Made by a program: the position numbers and the translations under genes. From assembly GCF_900129245.1 (NCBI RefSeq), contig NZ_FQUT01000017.1, forward strand, positions 34,852 to 98,851: 64,000 bases of DNA, given 5' to 3'. The notes under the pieces were generated by a model. That model saw nothing but the letters and a program-made list of their open reading frames with translations. It searched no databases and was not told where the DNA came from. Shown here in pieces: positions 42,970 to 51,787 of the stretch (within the stretch, counting starts at the first letter, position 1; the number at the start of each line of letters is the position of its first letter). The stretch is from Chryseobacterium arachidis. Lineage in GTDB: Bacteria > Bacteroidota > Bacteroidia > Flavobacteriales > Weeksellaceae.

Positions 42970-44031
42970 TTAATAAAGTGTTGTCATGCTTTCTGCTGAG
43001 AAATCCAAAAGCTCTTCCGTGTTCCCTTCTTTTACTTTTTTCACCCATTCCGGATCCTGTAAAAGCGCTCTTCCTACTGCGACTAAGTCGAAGTCTCCCC
43101 TTTCCAATCTTCTCGTTAATTCCGATAAATCGGCTTTCTCTGTTCCTTGTCCTGCAAAAGCAGCCATAAAATCTCCTTCAAGGCCTACAGAACCTACTGT
43201 GATAGTCGGCTGACCGGTAATTTTCTTCGCCCAACCTGCAAAATTTAAGTCAGAACCTTCGAATTCAGCTTCCCAAAAACGTCTTTGTGAACAGTGGAAA
43301 ATATCTACTCCCGCTTCTTTTAACGGCAATAACCATTCTTCCATTTCTTCCGGAGTATTTGCTAATCTGGTGGAATAATCCTGCTGTTTCCACTGAGAAA
43401 GACGGATGATAATCGTAAAATATTCTCCCACCGCAGCTCTGATTGCTTTTACAACATCAATAGCAAACTTACTTCTCTCTTTTAAGGTTTTCCCACCGTA
43501 TTCATCCGTTCTGGTATTGGTAACTTCCCAGAAAAACTGATCAATTAAATAGCCATGTGCTCCATGAATCTCCACCACATCAAAACCAAGATCTTTCGCA
43601 GATTTTGCAGAAGCGGCAAACTGAGCTATGGTATCCTGAATATCCTCCAATGTCATCGTAGAAGCCTTTTCCATTTCCACTAAAGGATATTCCGGTGAAT
43701 TTCTTGTATCGCCAACATGCCATATCTGAGGACCCATTTTTCCGCCATTTTCATGAACAGCATCGATTACGTTTTTCCATCCGTTTAATGCTTCCGTTCC
43801 ATAAAAATCGGGAACATTCTGAATATTTTTTGATGCAGGCCTGTTGATTACTGTTCCTTCAGAAATAATCAATCCTACTTCAGCCTCTGCTCTTCTCGCG
43901 TAATAATCGGCGATTTGCTGAGTGGGAACTCCGTTGTCAGATTGTGCTCTGGTCATTGGAGCCATTACGATTCTATTCTTTAGTTCTAAATTCTTGTATT
44001 TAAATGGTTTGAATAATGATTCTGTACTCAT
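42970..44031 (-). CDS. Alkene reductase, Old Yellow Enzyme family
   Basis: 353 residues, FMN-dependent, cytoplasmic. It reduces activated C=C bonds or nitro-esters with NADPH. OYE features: LFKPFKYKNLELKNRIVMAPMTRA, IISEGTVI, QIWHVGD, DLGFDVVEIHGAHGYLIDQFF, NTRTDEYGG and the FMN-phosphate region VGRALLQDPEW. The ATG at 44031 (MSTESLFKPF) is preferred; 25 residues upstream from 44106 are hydrophobic and run into the regulator's control region. The gene is divergent from an HxlR-type regulator, a frequent pairing for electrophile-induced OYE genes. Confidence 0.93.
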   Translation of the reverse strand: MSTESLFKPFKYKNLELKNRIVMAPMTRAQSDNGVPTQQIADYYARRAEAEVGLIISEGTVINRPASKNIQNVPDFYGTEALNGWKNVIDAVHENGGKMGPQIWHVGDTRNSPEYPLVEMEKASTMTLEDIQDTIAQFAASAKSAKDLGFDVVEIHGAHGYLIDQFFWEVTNTRTDEYGGKTLKERSKFAIDVVKAIRAAVGEYFTIIIRLSQWKQQDYSTRLANTPEEMEEWLLPLKEAGVDIFHCSQRRFWEAEFEGSDLNFAGWAKKITGQPTITVGSVGLEGDFMAAFAGQGTEKADLSELTRRLERGDFDLVAVGRALLQDPEWVKKVKEGNTEELLDFSAESMTTLY

Positions 44032-44073
44032 TTTTAATAATTTTAAAATTACTATTTTCAAATTGTTACACAA

Positions 44074-44160
44074 AGTAACTAATAATAGTTTGTATTTGTA
44101 TCTCAAAAAGAAAAAAAGTAGTAACTTTGCAGTAACTTACATTAGTAACATTAAAGTAAC
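44074..44160. promoter_or_regulatory. Control region with five AGTAAC elements
   Basis: AGTAAC occurs at 44074, 44120, 44131, 44144 and 44155. The last four form two direct-repeat pairs, each with an 11-base step, 24 bases apart. The -7 box TAACTTTG of the HxlR gene (44122-44129) lies inside the first pair, and the copy at 44074 falls in the OYE upstream region. This suggests binding by the HxlR-type protein with control of both genes. Confidence 0.55.
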
Positions 44161-44179
44161 ACAGAGATTCTGTCCTGAT

Positions 44180-44569
44180 ATGAAAAAGAACGAATTAATG
44201 GCATACAGCTGTCCTTTGGGTAAGGCTATGTCTGCTTTAGGAAGCAAATGGAAACCTATTATTGTATTGGTCATTAAGGACCGAAAGTTACGTTTTGGAG
44301 AGCTTGCTGTGCGGATTAATGTAATTTCCAGGAAAGTACTGACAGATCAGCTAAGAGAAATGGAAGCTGATGGATTGATCATCCGTGAAGAGTTTAAGGA
44401 AATCCCTCCAAGAGTAGAATATTCTTTAACAGAAAAAGGATTGGCTCTGTTGCCGATTTTGTATCAATTAGAAGAATGGGAAAGGAAATATCATGTTTAT
44501 GATCCGGAAAAAGCGAAGGATTGTAAGACGCTTTTGGAAGAGAAGAAAATAAAAAAGGCTGTCGTTTGA
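44180..44569 (+). CDS. HxlR family transcriptional regulator
   Basis: 129 residues of winged-helix type. Hallmarks: CPLGKAMSALGSKWKPIIVLVI (with the redox-capable Cys near the N-terminus), LRFGELAVRINVISRKVLTDQLREMEADGLIIRE and the wing PPRVEYSLTEKGLALLPIL. HxlR proteins respond to aldehydes, quinones or disulphide stress through that Cys. The ATG at 44180 is chosen since it gives the usual N-terminus just before the Cys; earlier in-frame starts run through the promoter. The stop codon lies in the loop of its own terminator. Confidence 0.92.
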   Translation: MKKNELMAYSCPLGKAMSALGSKWKPIIVLVIKDRKLRFGELAVRINVISRKVLTDQLREMEADGLIIREEFKEIPPRVEYSLTEKGLALLPILYQLEEWERKYHVYDPEKAKDCKTLLEEKKIKKAVV

Positions 44570-44582
44570 CAGCCTTTTTTGG
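44550..44582 (+). terminator. Terminator overlapping the HxlR stop codon
   Basis: GGCTGTC/GACAGCC with flanking A and T runs. The loop carries the TGA stop codon of the HxlR gene. Confidence 0.9.
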
Positions 44583-44697
44583 GTAGTCATTTCTTGATAA
44601 AAGACTATTTTATTTTAACTCTTTTTCGGACAGTATCAATTCAAATAATTAGCACAATTTTTTATCAATATGCTCTTCGAATCTAATCTTTATAGAA

Positions 44698-45555
44698 TCA
44701 TAAATTACCTGATTCCCAGTTTTTCCAACTATTGTTAGGCTTTAAAATAGGTTTCCAATAAGAAATATTTTTTGTTACTAAAATTTTAGAAATAAGTTTA
44801 TACAACTCTTGTGTACTTGGCAAAGTATTAGATGTATAATGAAAATCATTAATAACCATTAATTTCTTAAGATGGTGAGGAATATATCTTTTAATTTCTT
44901 TTTCTGATGCTGAAATCAATATAGGATTTGTTTCATGATAATACCTTATTAAGCTACCAAAGTCAATCAATTTTTTAGGATTGTCATAATCCCTCAGCTT
45001 TATTCCAAGTTTTTCATAATCTTTATAATTATTATTAAATGGGACCCGTTTCCCCCGAACTTTTATTTCTTTAATATTATTTGAAATGAGCTCAAAACCT
45101 TCTAAATCAGTATTCCAATTTTTATTTTCAATTCTTCCATATTCATCTTCATCAATCAAAACAATATTACTAGTATTTGAAATATAATTTCTATCAGAAT
45201 ATCTATCTACATTATAATCAATGCAATTCCCAATATAATTAAGTTCAATTTCAGCTCTTGTAGCTCTATTTTGATAGCCACTCTTTTCAAATACGATTGC
45301 CCACTGATTTTCATCAGCGTACAAATGAATTCTGCTTCCTGCCGTTTCAAAATATCCATGCTCTAAATCAAGAAAAAAATTATATTTAATATCTTGTGGT
45401 CGAACCTTAGGATAATACTTGCTTGACTCACCTTTAAAAGCCTGATCCAATTGTTCCAAAATTTCACTTTCCGTATATGCCATGGAATATTTTTGCGATT
45501 TAATATTAGAAAAAATTAAAACCGATAGTAACATTAAAACTGATAGTAATCTCAT
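44698..45555 (-). CDS. Hypothetical protein with signal-like N-terminus
   Basis: 285 residues. A hydrophobic N-terminus (LLSVLMLLSVLIFSNIKS) is followed by a soluble body that begins YTESEILEQLDQAFKG. The remainder has long charged and aromatic stretches (HGYFETAGSRIHLYADENQWAIVFE, NYIGNCIDYN). I do not recognise the family with certainty. It lies alone between the HxlR gene and the E1 gene. The local base composition is slightly richer in A and T than the neighbours. Confidence 0.65.
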   Translation of the reverse strand: MRLLSVLMLLSVLIFSNIKSQKYSMAYTESEILEQLDQAFKGESSKYYPKVRPQDIKYNFFLDLEHGYFETAGSRIHLYADENQWAIVFEKSGYQNRATRAEIELNYIGNCIDYNVDRYSDRNYISNTSNIVLIDEDEYGRIENKNWNTDLEGFELISNNIKEIKVRGKRVPFNNNYKDYEKLGIKLRDYDNPKKLIDFGSLIRYYHETNPILISASEKEIKRYIPHHLKKLMVINDFHYTSNTLPSTQELYKLISKILVTKNISYWKPILKPNNSWKNWESGNL

Positions 45556-45586
45556 GATAAATAATGATTGACCAATATAACAAAAA

Positions 45587-45617
45587 AACCGCCCTCCAAA
45601 AAGAAAGCGGTTTTAAA
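45587..45617 (-). terminator. Terminator of the fused E1 gene
   Basis: AAACCGC and GCGGTTT arms with an inner mismatched part, 19 bases past the E1 stop. Confidence 0.7.
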
Positions 45618-45635
45618 ATTTATCTAAAATCCCAA

Positions 45636-48068
45636 TTAAAATATCGAAGGATATTTCTGAGGATTTGTTTCATTAAACATTGCATAAATTCTTTCCACCA
45701 TATCATCTGCAGACGGTTTACTGAAATAATCTCCATCACTTGCATACGCCGGTCTGTGATCATTTGCAGCGATTGTCAAAGGATCAGAATCTAAGAATCT
45801 GAACGCCTTTTGTTTCTCTAAAATCTGTTGAAGAATAAATGCCGAAGTTCCGCCTTCCACATCTTCATCGATTACCACCAATCTGTTTGTTTTCTTCACA
45901 GATTCAGCAATTTCGTGCGTTAAGTCGAAAGGAATTAATGACTGAACGTCAATCACTTCTGCAGAAATTCCTAATTTTTCCAATTCATTAGCCGCTTCCA
46001 TAACAATTCTCCATGTTGAACCATAAGTGACCAAAGTAACATCTTTCCCTTCTTTTGTAACCTCGATTTTTCCAACAGGGACAGTAAATTCTCCTAAGTT
46101 GTCAGGCTGTTTTTCTTTTAATCTGTACCCGTTTAAACATTCAACAATGACAGCCGGTTCGTCTGCCTGAAGCATGGTGTTGTAGAATCCTGCAGCAATC
46201 GTTAAGTTTCTTGGAACCAATACTAAAATACCTTTTGAAAGGTTTAAAATTCCCGCCATCGGAGAACCCGAATGCCAGATTCCTTCCAGTCTGTGACCTC
46301 TTGTTCTGATGATTACCGGAGCTTTCTGACCACCTTTCGTTCTGTAATGAACGGTCGCCAAATCGTCGCTCATTCCCTGTAAACAGTATAAAATATAATC
46401 TAAATACTGGATCTCAGCGATGGGTCTTAGACCTCTCATCGCCATCCCAATACCTTGTCCAAGAATTGTAGCTTCACGGATTCCTGTATCTGCAACACGA
46501 ACTTCACCGTATTTTTCCTGCATACCTTCCAATCCCTGGTTTACGTCACCGATATTTCCGGCATCTTCACCAAACACTAAAGTTTCAGGATATTTTTCGA
46601 AAATTTTGTCGAAATTGTTTCTTACCACTACTCTTCCGTCCACTTCTTCCGAATTTTCAGAGAAAACAGGTTTAATTTCTTTTACATTTTCAGCTTTCCA
46701 TTGAGACTGAGAATATAAATGAGAAGAATAATTGTCTTTTTCAACCTCAAAAATTTCGCTGTATTTCTGCATCAATTGGTTTCTTTCCGCAGAACTTGTT
46801 CCTCTTGTTGCCAATAAAGATTTTCTTACCAAATGGAAAACATCTTTCTTAGCTTTAGAAACTAATTTATTAAATTGATTGATATAATTTTCAATTTCAG
46901 CATTTTGCCCTTTCAGATTTTCAACTAAAGGTAAAACTGAATTCGTTAAATCCGTGATTGTTTTCTGATAGCTTTCCCAAGCCTTTTTCTGTCCGGCCTT
47001 TACTGTTTTTTTAGCTTCTTCGTCGATGGCATCCAATTCTTCAGCAGTCGCCAAAACTTCTTCTTTACCGTCAATTTCAATGGAATAATTTAAAATCCAT
47101 TCTTTGAATTTTACCAATCCATCAAACTGGGATTCCCAAGCTAAACGGTCCTCATTTTTATATCTTTCGTGAGAGCCCGAAGTCGAGTGACCCTGAGGCT
47201 GCGTAACTTCAATGACGTGAACGACAACCGGCACACTTTCAACTCTTGCAAACTGCTCTGCTCTTGCGTAAGCATCCAATAAAGCTGCATAATCCCAAGC
47301 TTTCACCTGAATAATTTCACAACCTTGATTCTCCCCTTCTTTTCTCTGGAAACCGCTCAACATTTCAGCAATATCCGCTTTTGCCCTTTGCTTCATTGTA
47401 GGAACTGAAATTCCATAACCGTCATCCCAGATCGAAACCACCATCGGAACCTGAAGCGCACAAGCCGCATTCAAGGTTTCCCAGAAATGACCTTCCGCAG
47501 TAGAAGCGTCACCGATTGTTCCAAAAGCGATCTCATTTCCATTATTTGAAAACTTTTCAGAACCTTCAAATTGTACAGATTTATAAATTTTAGAAGCCTG
47601 AGCCAATCCTAATAATCTTGGCATTTGCCCTGCAGTAGGAGAAATATCAGAAGAAATATTTTTTTGAGCCATCAGATCTTTCCAGCTTCCGTCTTCATTT
47701 AAGCTTCTTGTTGCAAAATGACCGTTCATCTGTCTTCCGGCTGATGCAGGCTCTCTTTCAACACTTGTATCTGCGTATAACTGCGCAAAGAAACTTTCTA
47801 CCGTTAATGCATCTACAGCCAATGAAAAAGTCTGATCTCTATAATATCCCGAACGGAAGTCTCCATTTTTGAAAACCTTCGCCATTGCTAACTGAGGAAG
47901 CTCTTTACCATCCCCAAAAATACCAAACTTAGCTTTTCCTGTAAGAACTTCTCTTCTTCCCAAATAGGACATTTCACGAGAAATTCTTCCTAACTTATAA
48001 TCTTCAAGTATTTGATTTTTAAAATCTTGAAAGGAAATTTGCTGTGTTTCAATATAGGTTGTCTGCAT
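45636..48068 (-). CDS. 2-oxoacid dehydrogenase E1, alpha-beta fusion
   Basis: 810 residues joining E1-alpha (about 1-440) and E1-beta (about 470-810). It uses thiamine pyrophosphate to decarboxylate branched-chain or related 2-oxoacids and hands the acyl group to E2. Alpha part: GDGKELPQLAMAKVF, SGYYRDQT, TPP-binding GTIGDASTAEGHFWETLN, YGISVPT. Beta part: VFGEDAGNIGDVNQGLEGMQEKYG, GIREATILGQGIGMAMRGLRPIAEIQYLDY, RTRGHRLEGIWHSGSP. The ATG at 48068 is preferred to the TTG two codons upstream. Fused E1 proteins are usual in Flavobacteriia. E2 is not here; E3 may be lpdA at 11038. Confidence 0.92.
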   Translation of the reverse strand: MQTTYIETQQISFQDFKNQILEDYKLGRISREMSYLGRREVLTGKAKFGIFGDGKELPQLAMAKVFKNGDFRSGYYRDQTFSLAVDALTVESFFAQLYADTSVEREPASAGRQMNGHFATRSLNEDGSWKDLMAQKNISSDISPTAGQMPRLLGLAQASKIYKSVQFEGSEKFSNNGNEIAFGTIGDASTAEGHFWETLNAACALQVPMVVSIWDDGYGISVPTMKQRAKADIAEMLSGFQRKEGENQGCEIIQVKAWDYAALLDAYARAEQFARVESVPVVVHVIEVTQPQGHSTSGSHERYKNEDRLAWESQFDGLVKFKEWILNYSIEIDGKEEVLATAEELDAIDEEAKKTVKAGQKKAWESYQKTITDLTNSVLPLVENLKGQNAEIENYINQFNKLVSKAKKDVFHLVRKSLLATRGTSSAERNQLMQKYSEIFEVEKDNYSSHLYSQSQWKAENVKEIKPVFSENSEEVDGRVVVRNNFDKIFEKYPETLVFGEDAGNIGDVNQGLEGMQEKYGEVRVADTGIREATILGQGIGMAMRGLRPIAEIQYLDYILYCLQGMSDDLATVHYRTKGGQKAPVIIRTRGHRLEGIWHSGSPMAGILNLSKGILVLVPRNLTIAAGFYNTMLQADEPAVIVECLNGYRLKEKQPDNLGEFTVPVGKIEVTKEGKDVTLVTYGSTWRIVMEAANELEKLGISAEVIDVQSLIPFDLTHEIAESVKKTNRLVVIDEDVEGGTSAFILQQILEKQKAFRFLDSDPLTIAANDHRPAYASDGDYFSKPSADDMVERIYAMFNETNPQKYPSIF

Positions 48069-48191
48069 AGCCAAATATTAAATATTTTTATTTTGAAGTA
48101 TTTTGCTAATATACACTTTTTAAATTAATTTTAATTTTTATTAATCTTTTTTAAAAATTTGATAATAAAAAAAATTGTGTTTATATTGAAA

Positions 48192-48199
48192 TAAATTTG
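48192..48199 (+). promoter_or_regulatory. Candidate -7 element close to a start codon
   Basis: TAAATTTG ends 3 bases before the ATG at 48203. If used, the transcript would be leaderless or nearly so. No well-placed -33 is seen. Confidence 0.3.
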
Positions 48200-48202
48200 T
48201 AA

Positions 48203-48499
48203 ATGATGGAAAAAAAGTCAACGCATATTCTTAATGCATCAAGCAATCTTCTAGGGTTTTCACTGATCATCATCACCTCTTTAAAGATCTCTAAAATCAG
48301 TCAGAACACTCATTTGGACGAATTTGCAGGAATTGCTTGTCTGTTTTTTGCATTCAGCTGTTTCTTCTCTTTTCTGGCGATAAGATCCAAGCATGAAAAA
48401 CGCTCCAACAGATTTGAAACTATTGCGGATTATTTATTTTTAACCGCTTTATTTTGCATAGTTTTAGCTGTAATTATTGTAACAATGAAATTTATATAA
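48203..48499 (+). CDS. Small membrane protein, three helices
   Basis: 98 residues with hydrophobic helices at about 14-28, 41-62 and 77-97. The middle loop is basic (RSKHEKRSNRF). No family recognised. Starts with ATGATG. It is convergent with the polyprenyl synthase gene and the two stop codons are one base apart. Confidence 0.7.
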   Translation: MMEKKSTHILNASSNLLGFSLIIITSLKISKISQNTHLDEFAGIACLFFAFSCFFSFLAIRSKHEKRSNRFETIADYLFLTALFCIVLAVIIVTMKFI

Positions 48500-48500
48500 T

Positions 48501-49478
48501 TTAAAATTTTCTTTCAATTACATAATCCAGCATAATGTATAATGATTTTTTTGCTTCAGAATCAGGAAATTCATTCAGAATATCCTTGGCTTTTTGCTGA
48601 AAATCTTTCATTACTGTAATAGCATATTCTAAGCCCCCTGAATTTTTCACAAAATTTATTAACTCCTTTACACGTTTTTGGTCATTATTATAACGTTTAA
48701 TCGTATTAAAATAGTATTTTTTATCCTTTTCGCTGGCTATTTTTAATGTGTGAATTAAAGGTAAAGTCATTTTTTGCTCCTTAATATCGATCCCGACAGG
48801 TTTACCGATCACGTTTGAACTTAAGTAATCAAAAAGGTCATCTTTAATCTGGAAAGCCATTCCGGTGTACGTGCCGAAGTTCATCATTTTTTTAGCTAAT
48901 TCTTCATCAGCATTATTCGATAAAACTCCGATTTCACAACAGGCAGCAATTAAAGTAGCGGTTTTCTGACGGATAATTTCGTAATAAACATCTTCAGTAA
49001 TATCTAGCTTTCTTGCTTTTTCCAATTGAAGAAGCTCACCTTCGGACATTTCACGGATGGTTCTTGAAATCACGCCCAATAAATCATAATCTTTGTGATC
49101 TGTTGATAATAAAACCGATTTCGACAAAAGATAATCTCCTACCAAAACCGCAATTTTATTTTTCCATAAAGCATTGATTGAAAAAAAATTACGACGTTTA
49201 AAACTTTCATCTACTACATCATCATGAACCAAAGTTGCGGTATGAATCAGCTCAATCATAGAAGCCCCACGATAGGTTTTTTCGTTGACCTCCCCGATTA
49301 GTTTAGCACATAGAAATACAAACATCGGACGCATCTGTTTCCCTTTTGTAGTAACGATAAAACGGGTTACTTTATCTAATAAAGGTACTTTGCTCTGCAT
49401 GGATTCATAAAACTTCTGCTCGAAAAGTTTCATTTCCTCATTGATCGGTCGCTTGATTTCTTCAACAGTATTGGCCAC
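48501..49478 (-). CDS. Polyprenyl diphosphate synthase
   Basis: 325 residues. It extends isoprenoid chains by adding isopentenyl diphosphate to an allylic primer; the product is probably a long chain for menaquinone. The two Asp-rich motifs are HDDVVDE (first) and IKDDLFDYL (second). The substrate-binding GKQMRPMF is near residue 45. The start codon is GTG at 49476-49478: no ATG lies upstream in frame and MANTVEEIKRP is the expected beginning. Product chain length cannot be read by eye. Confidence 0.92.
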   Translation of the reverse strand: MANTVEEIKRPINEEMKLFEQKFYESMQSKVPLLDKVTRFIVTTKGKQMRPMFVFLCAKLIGEVNEKTYRGASMIELIHTATLVHDDVVDESFKRRNFFSINALWKNKIAVLVGDYLLSKSVLLSTDHKDYDLLGVISRTIREMSEGELLQLEKARKLDITEDVYYEIIRQKTATLIAACCEIGVLSNNADEELAKKMMNFGTYTGMAFQIKDDLFDYLSSNVIGKPVGIDIKEQKMTLPLIHTLKIASEKDKKYYFNTIKRYNNDQKRVKELINFVKNSGGLEYAITVMKDFQQKAKDILNEFPDSEAKKSLYIMLDYVIERKF

Positions 49479-49547
49479 AATCTTCGAATGATGGATAAAT
49501 TATTAATTCCCACAAAGATAATTTTTTTCGGGCAATTTTAAGATAAA

Positions 49548-50426
49548 TTAATGTTTGAGTTTATCTTTTGAGATAAAATAAAGGCTCTGCTTTGCTCCTC
49601 CCAATGGAGAATGGAACTTTTCTCCTGAAATATATACTCCTGCTTCATCTACGGCAATCCCTTCGATTTGCCCGATGGATAAAGCACTTCCTAAATAATA
49701 TTTAACGGGGAGTTCTTTGAAAAATATTCCTGATTCGGTTTCTTTAAAAACACTTAAAAAAACCTCAGTTCTTTTTGTATACCCTACTAAGTAAAGCTTT
49801 TTATCGAAATAATATGAATCTGTCACTACATAATTTGTTTTAAACGATTCAACTTTTTCAGCTTTTTGTTTTTCTGAAATTTCAGGATTAATAATATAAT
49901 GCGTTGTGGATTTTGCTCCCCATTCTTTAGTAAAAAGATGAATTTTTCCGTTTAAATAAATCATTGCTTCTGCATCAAAATTCGTTTCCGTATATTTTGG
50001 AACAAATTCCTGTTGTTCGGGATATTCAAAGGAAATTAATTTAATGGAATCATTTTTTAATGTATTATTTTCAAAAGGGATTTTATAAATTTCAAGGTCT
50101 TTTCTTGTACCACCATTATTTCCGAAATCTCCGATATAGAAATTTGTTCCGTCGTTTGTTAAAGCTTCCCAATCTTTATTTTTTCCATTGATTTTTATGG
50201 TGCTGATGATTTGTCCCGTCATCTTATCCAGTTCAAAAAGTTCGGGAGAATTTCCGCTGTCATTGAAAGTGTATAGTTTTCCGTTCATTAAGTTCAAACC
50301 GGATGTTTCCTGAACTTTATCGTTTAAATAAGCAATTCGATATTTTCTTATTTTCAGAAGGTCAGATTGCTGTGAAAATGAAAGCGTAAAAATTGTGATA
50401 CTTAATGCTAGAAATAATTTTTTCAT
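49548..50426 (-). CDS. Secreted beta-propeller-like protein
   Basis: 292 residues with a signal peptide (MKKLFLALSITIFTLSFSQQ). The body looks like a six-bladed propeller of the SdiA-regulated/esterase-like group: VQETSGLNLMNGKLYTFNDSGNSPELFELD, DWEALTNDGTNFYIGDFGNNGG, FDAEAMIYLNGKIHLFTKEW, QIEGIAVDEAGVYISGEKF. The DxEA and GDFGNN motifs recur in this family of Bacteroidota exported proteins, whose role is unknown. Single gene. Confidence 0.75.
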   Translation of the reverse strand: MKKLFLALSITIFTLSFSQQSDLLKIRKYRIAYLNDKVQETSGLNLMNGKLYTFNDSGNSPELFELDKMTGQIISTIKINGKNKDWEALTNDGTNFYIGDFGNNGGTRKDLEIYKIPFENNTLKNDSIKLISFEYPEQQEFVPKYTETNFDAEAMIYLNGKIHLFTKEWGAKSTTHYIINPEISEKQKAEKVESFKTNYVVTDSYYFDKKLYLVGYTKRTEVFLSVFKETESGIFFKELPVKYYLGSALSIGQIEGIAVDEAGVYISGEKFHSPLGGAKQSLYFISKDKLKH

Positions 50427-50775
50427 TAGGTAAAAATATTTATTTAAACATAAATGGCACTAATTTTTGTACAAATTTCAAAATTTTAAAGCAAAAATTA
50501 CGTTTCATTTGTCATTCTGACGAAGGAAGAATCTATTTTTTAACACAAAGGTCACAAAAGGTTTTTTTGAACTATTTTGTGTTTTTAAGTTCACAAATGC
50601 GTTTCACTTAACAAAGATCACAAAGAAAAAATTGAATTCAATTTTAAACAAACAAAAAAGACGAGCAAGCCCGTCCCAATTGATTATATAGATTTTATTA
50701 AAAATTCTATTTATGATTAGCAAAAGAAAAATTGCATTGTCTTATAGAACTCATTTAGATTACGTTTCAAAAAAA
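50427..50775. other. Intergenic stretch with a repeat and a terminator
   Basis: 349 bases. At about 50508-50534 lies GTCATTCTGACGAAGGAAG, a frequent interspersed element in Bacteroidota genomes. The sequence then has a run of CACAAAG/CACAAAT-like words (50543-50630). The terminator of the hydroxylase gene is at 50660-50675. No gene is visible. Confidence 0.5.
50654..50675 (-). terminator. Terminator of the fatty-acid hydroxylase gene
   Basis: On the minus strand GACGGGC and GCTCGTC pair (one mismatch) and a T run follows. Confidence 0.65.
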
Positions 50776-51714
50776 TCAAGCAGTTTTCTTCTGAATCTGC
50801 TTGTTTTTTCTATTCTTTTTAGTCCAATAATCTTTTTGATATTGTCGGACTGTTTTTCCGGCGCCGTCATGTCGCCATCCCGGAGAATTGAATATATAGT
50901 TGATTCTGTCTGAAAATTTTAAACCCGGCTGCTTAATATCTTTCCAGATTTTTCGCCATTCATACAAAAGAACGGTATCAGGCTTGTTATCTGGCATTTT
51001 TGGATAAATTCCATATTTTACAGGAGTATTAGGATCTTCTTTCTCAAAAGTTCCGAAAATTTTATCCCAAATAATCAGGCACATTCCCATATTTCTATCC
51101 AGATATTTGATGTTGCAAGCATGATGAACACGATGGTGAGAAGGTGTTACCAAAATATATTCAAGAAAGCCCATACTTTTAACAGTTTGTGTGTGAACCC
51201 AAGTCCCGTAAACTTGACCAATCGCATAGACCACCATGATATGCCATGGATTAAATCCTAAAAAAGCCAAAGGAGAAAAGTACAAATATCTATACAAAGG
51301 CTGTAAAACCGGACTTCTGAAACCTGTCGTTAAATTAAAATATTCAGAATTATGATGGGTAATATGAACCGCCCAAAATGCCCTCGAGTGATGATCGACA
51401 TAATGTAGAACGTAGTATGCAAAATCCGTTATCACAAAGCAAATCAGCCAATACCAAATGGTAAAATCCCAAGTAAAAAGCCTGTGATTGTAAAAGAAAA
51501 ACATCACAAACATGGCAAATCCTTTCATTAAAAGATCAAGCCCGAAGTTCATTAATGCTAAATAGACACTTGTTGCAACATCTTTTTTATCATATAGTTT
51601 AGCCTCCGAAACGTGGCTATAAATCATTTCTGCTAAAATAATGGTAGCATGGATAGGAATTGCCCATGAATAAACACTTTCCAGCCCATTTTCATCCATA
51701 AAGTAATCCATCAT
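50776..51714 (-). CDS. Sterol desaturase / fatty acid hydroxylase family membrane protein
   Basis: 312 residues with about five hydrophobic helices. The di-iron histidine boxes are present: HYVDHHSRAFWAVHITHHNSEYFN and HRVHHACN. The family oxidises membrane lipids (desaturation, hydroxylation or ether-lipid cleavage); the specific lipid cannot be inferred. The C-terminus is strongly basic (RNKQIQKK). I chose the ATG at 51714 over an in-frame GTG one codon upstream. Confidence 0.9.
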   Translation of the reverse strand: MMDYFMDENGLESVYSWAIPIHATIILAEMIYSHVSEAKLYDKKDVATSVYLALMNFGLDLLMKGFAMFVMFFFYNHRLFTWDFTIWYWLICFVITDFAYYVLHYVDHHSRAFWAVHITHHNSEYFNLTTGFRSPVLQPLYRYLYFSPLAFLGFNPWHIMVVYAIGQVYGTWVHTQTVKSMGFLEYILVTPSHHRVHHACNIKYLDRNMGMCLIIWDKIFGTFEKEDPNTPVKYGIYPKMPDNKPDTVLLYEWRKIWKDIKQPGLKFSDRINYIFNSPGWRHDGAGKTVRQYQKDYWTKKNRKNKQIQKKTA

Positions 51715-51787
51715 CACTAATTTTGTGGTACAAAGTTATGATTTTAAGGATTCGTTAAGAAAAATTTTTGATTTTTTTAAGGAAATT

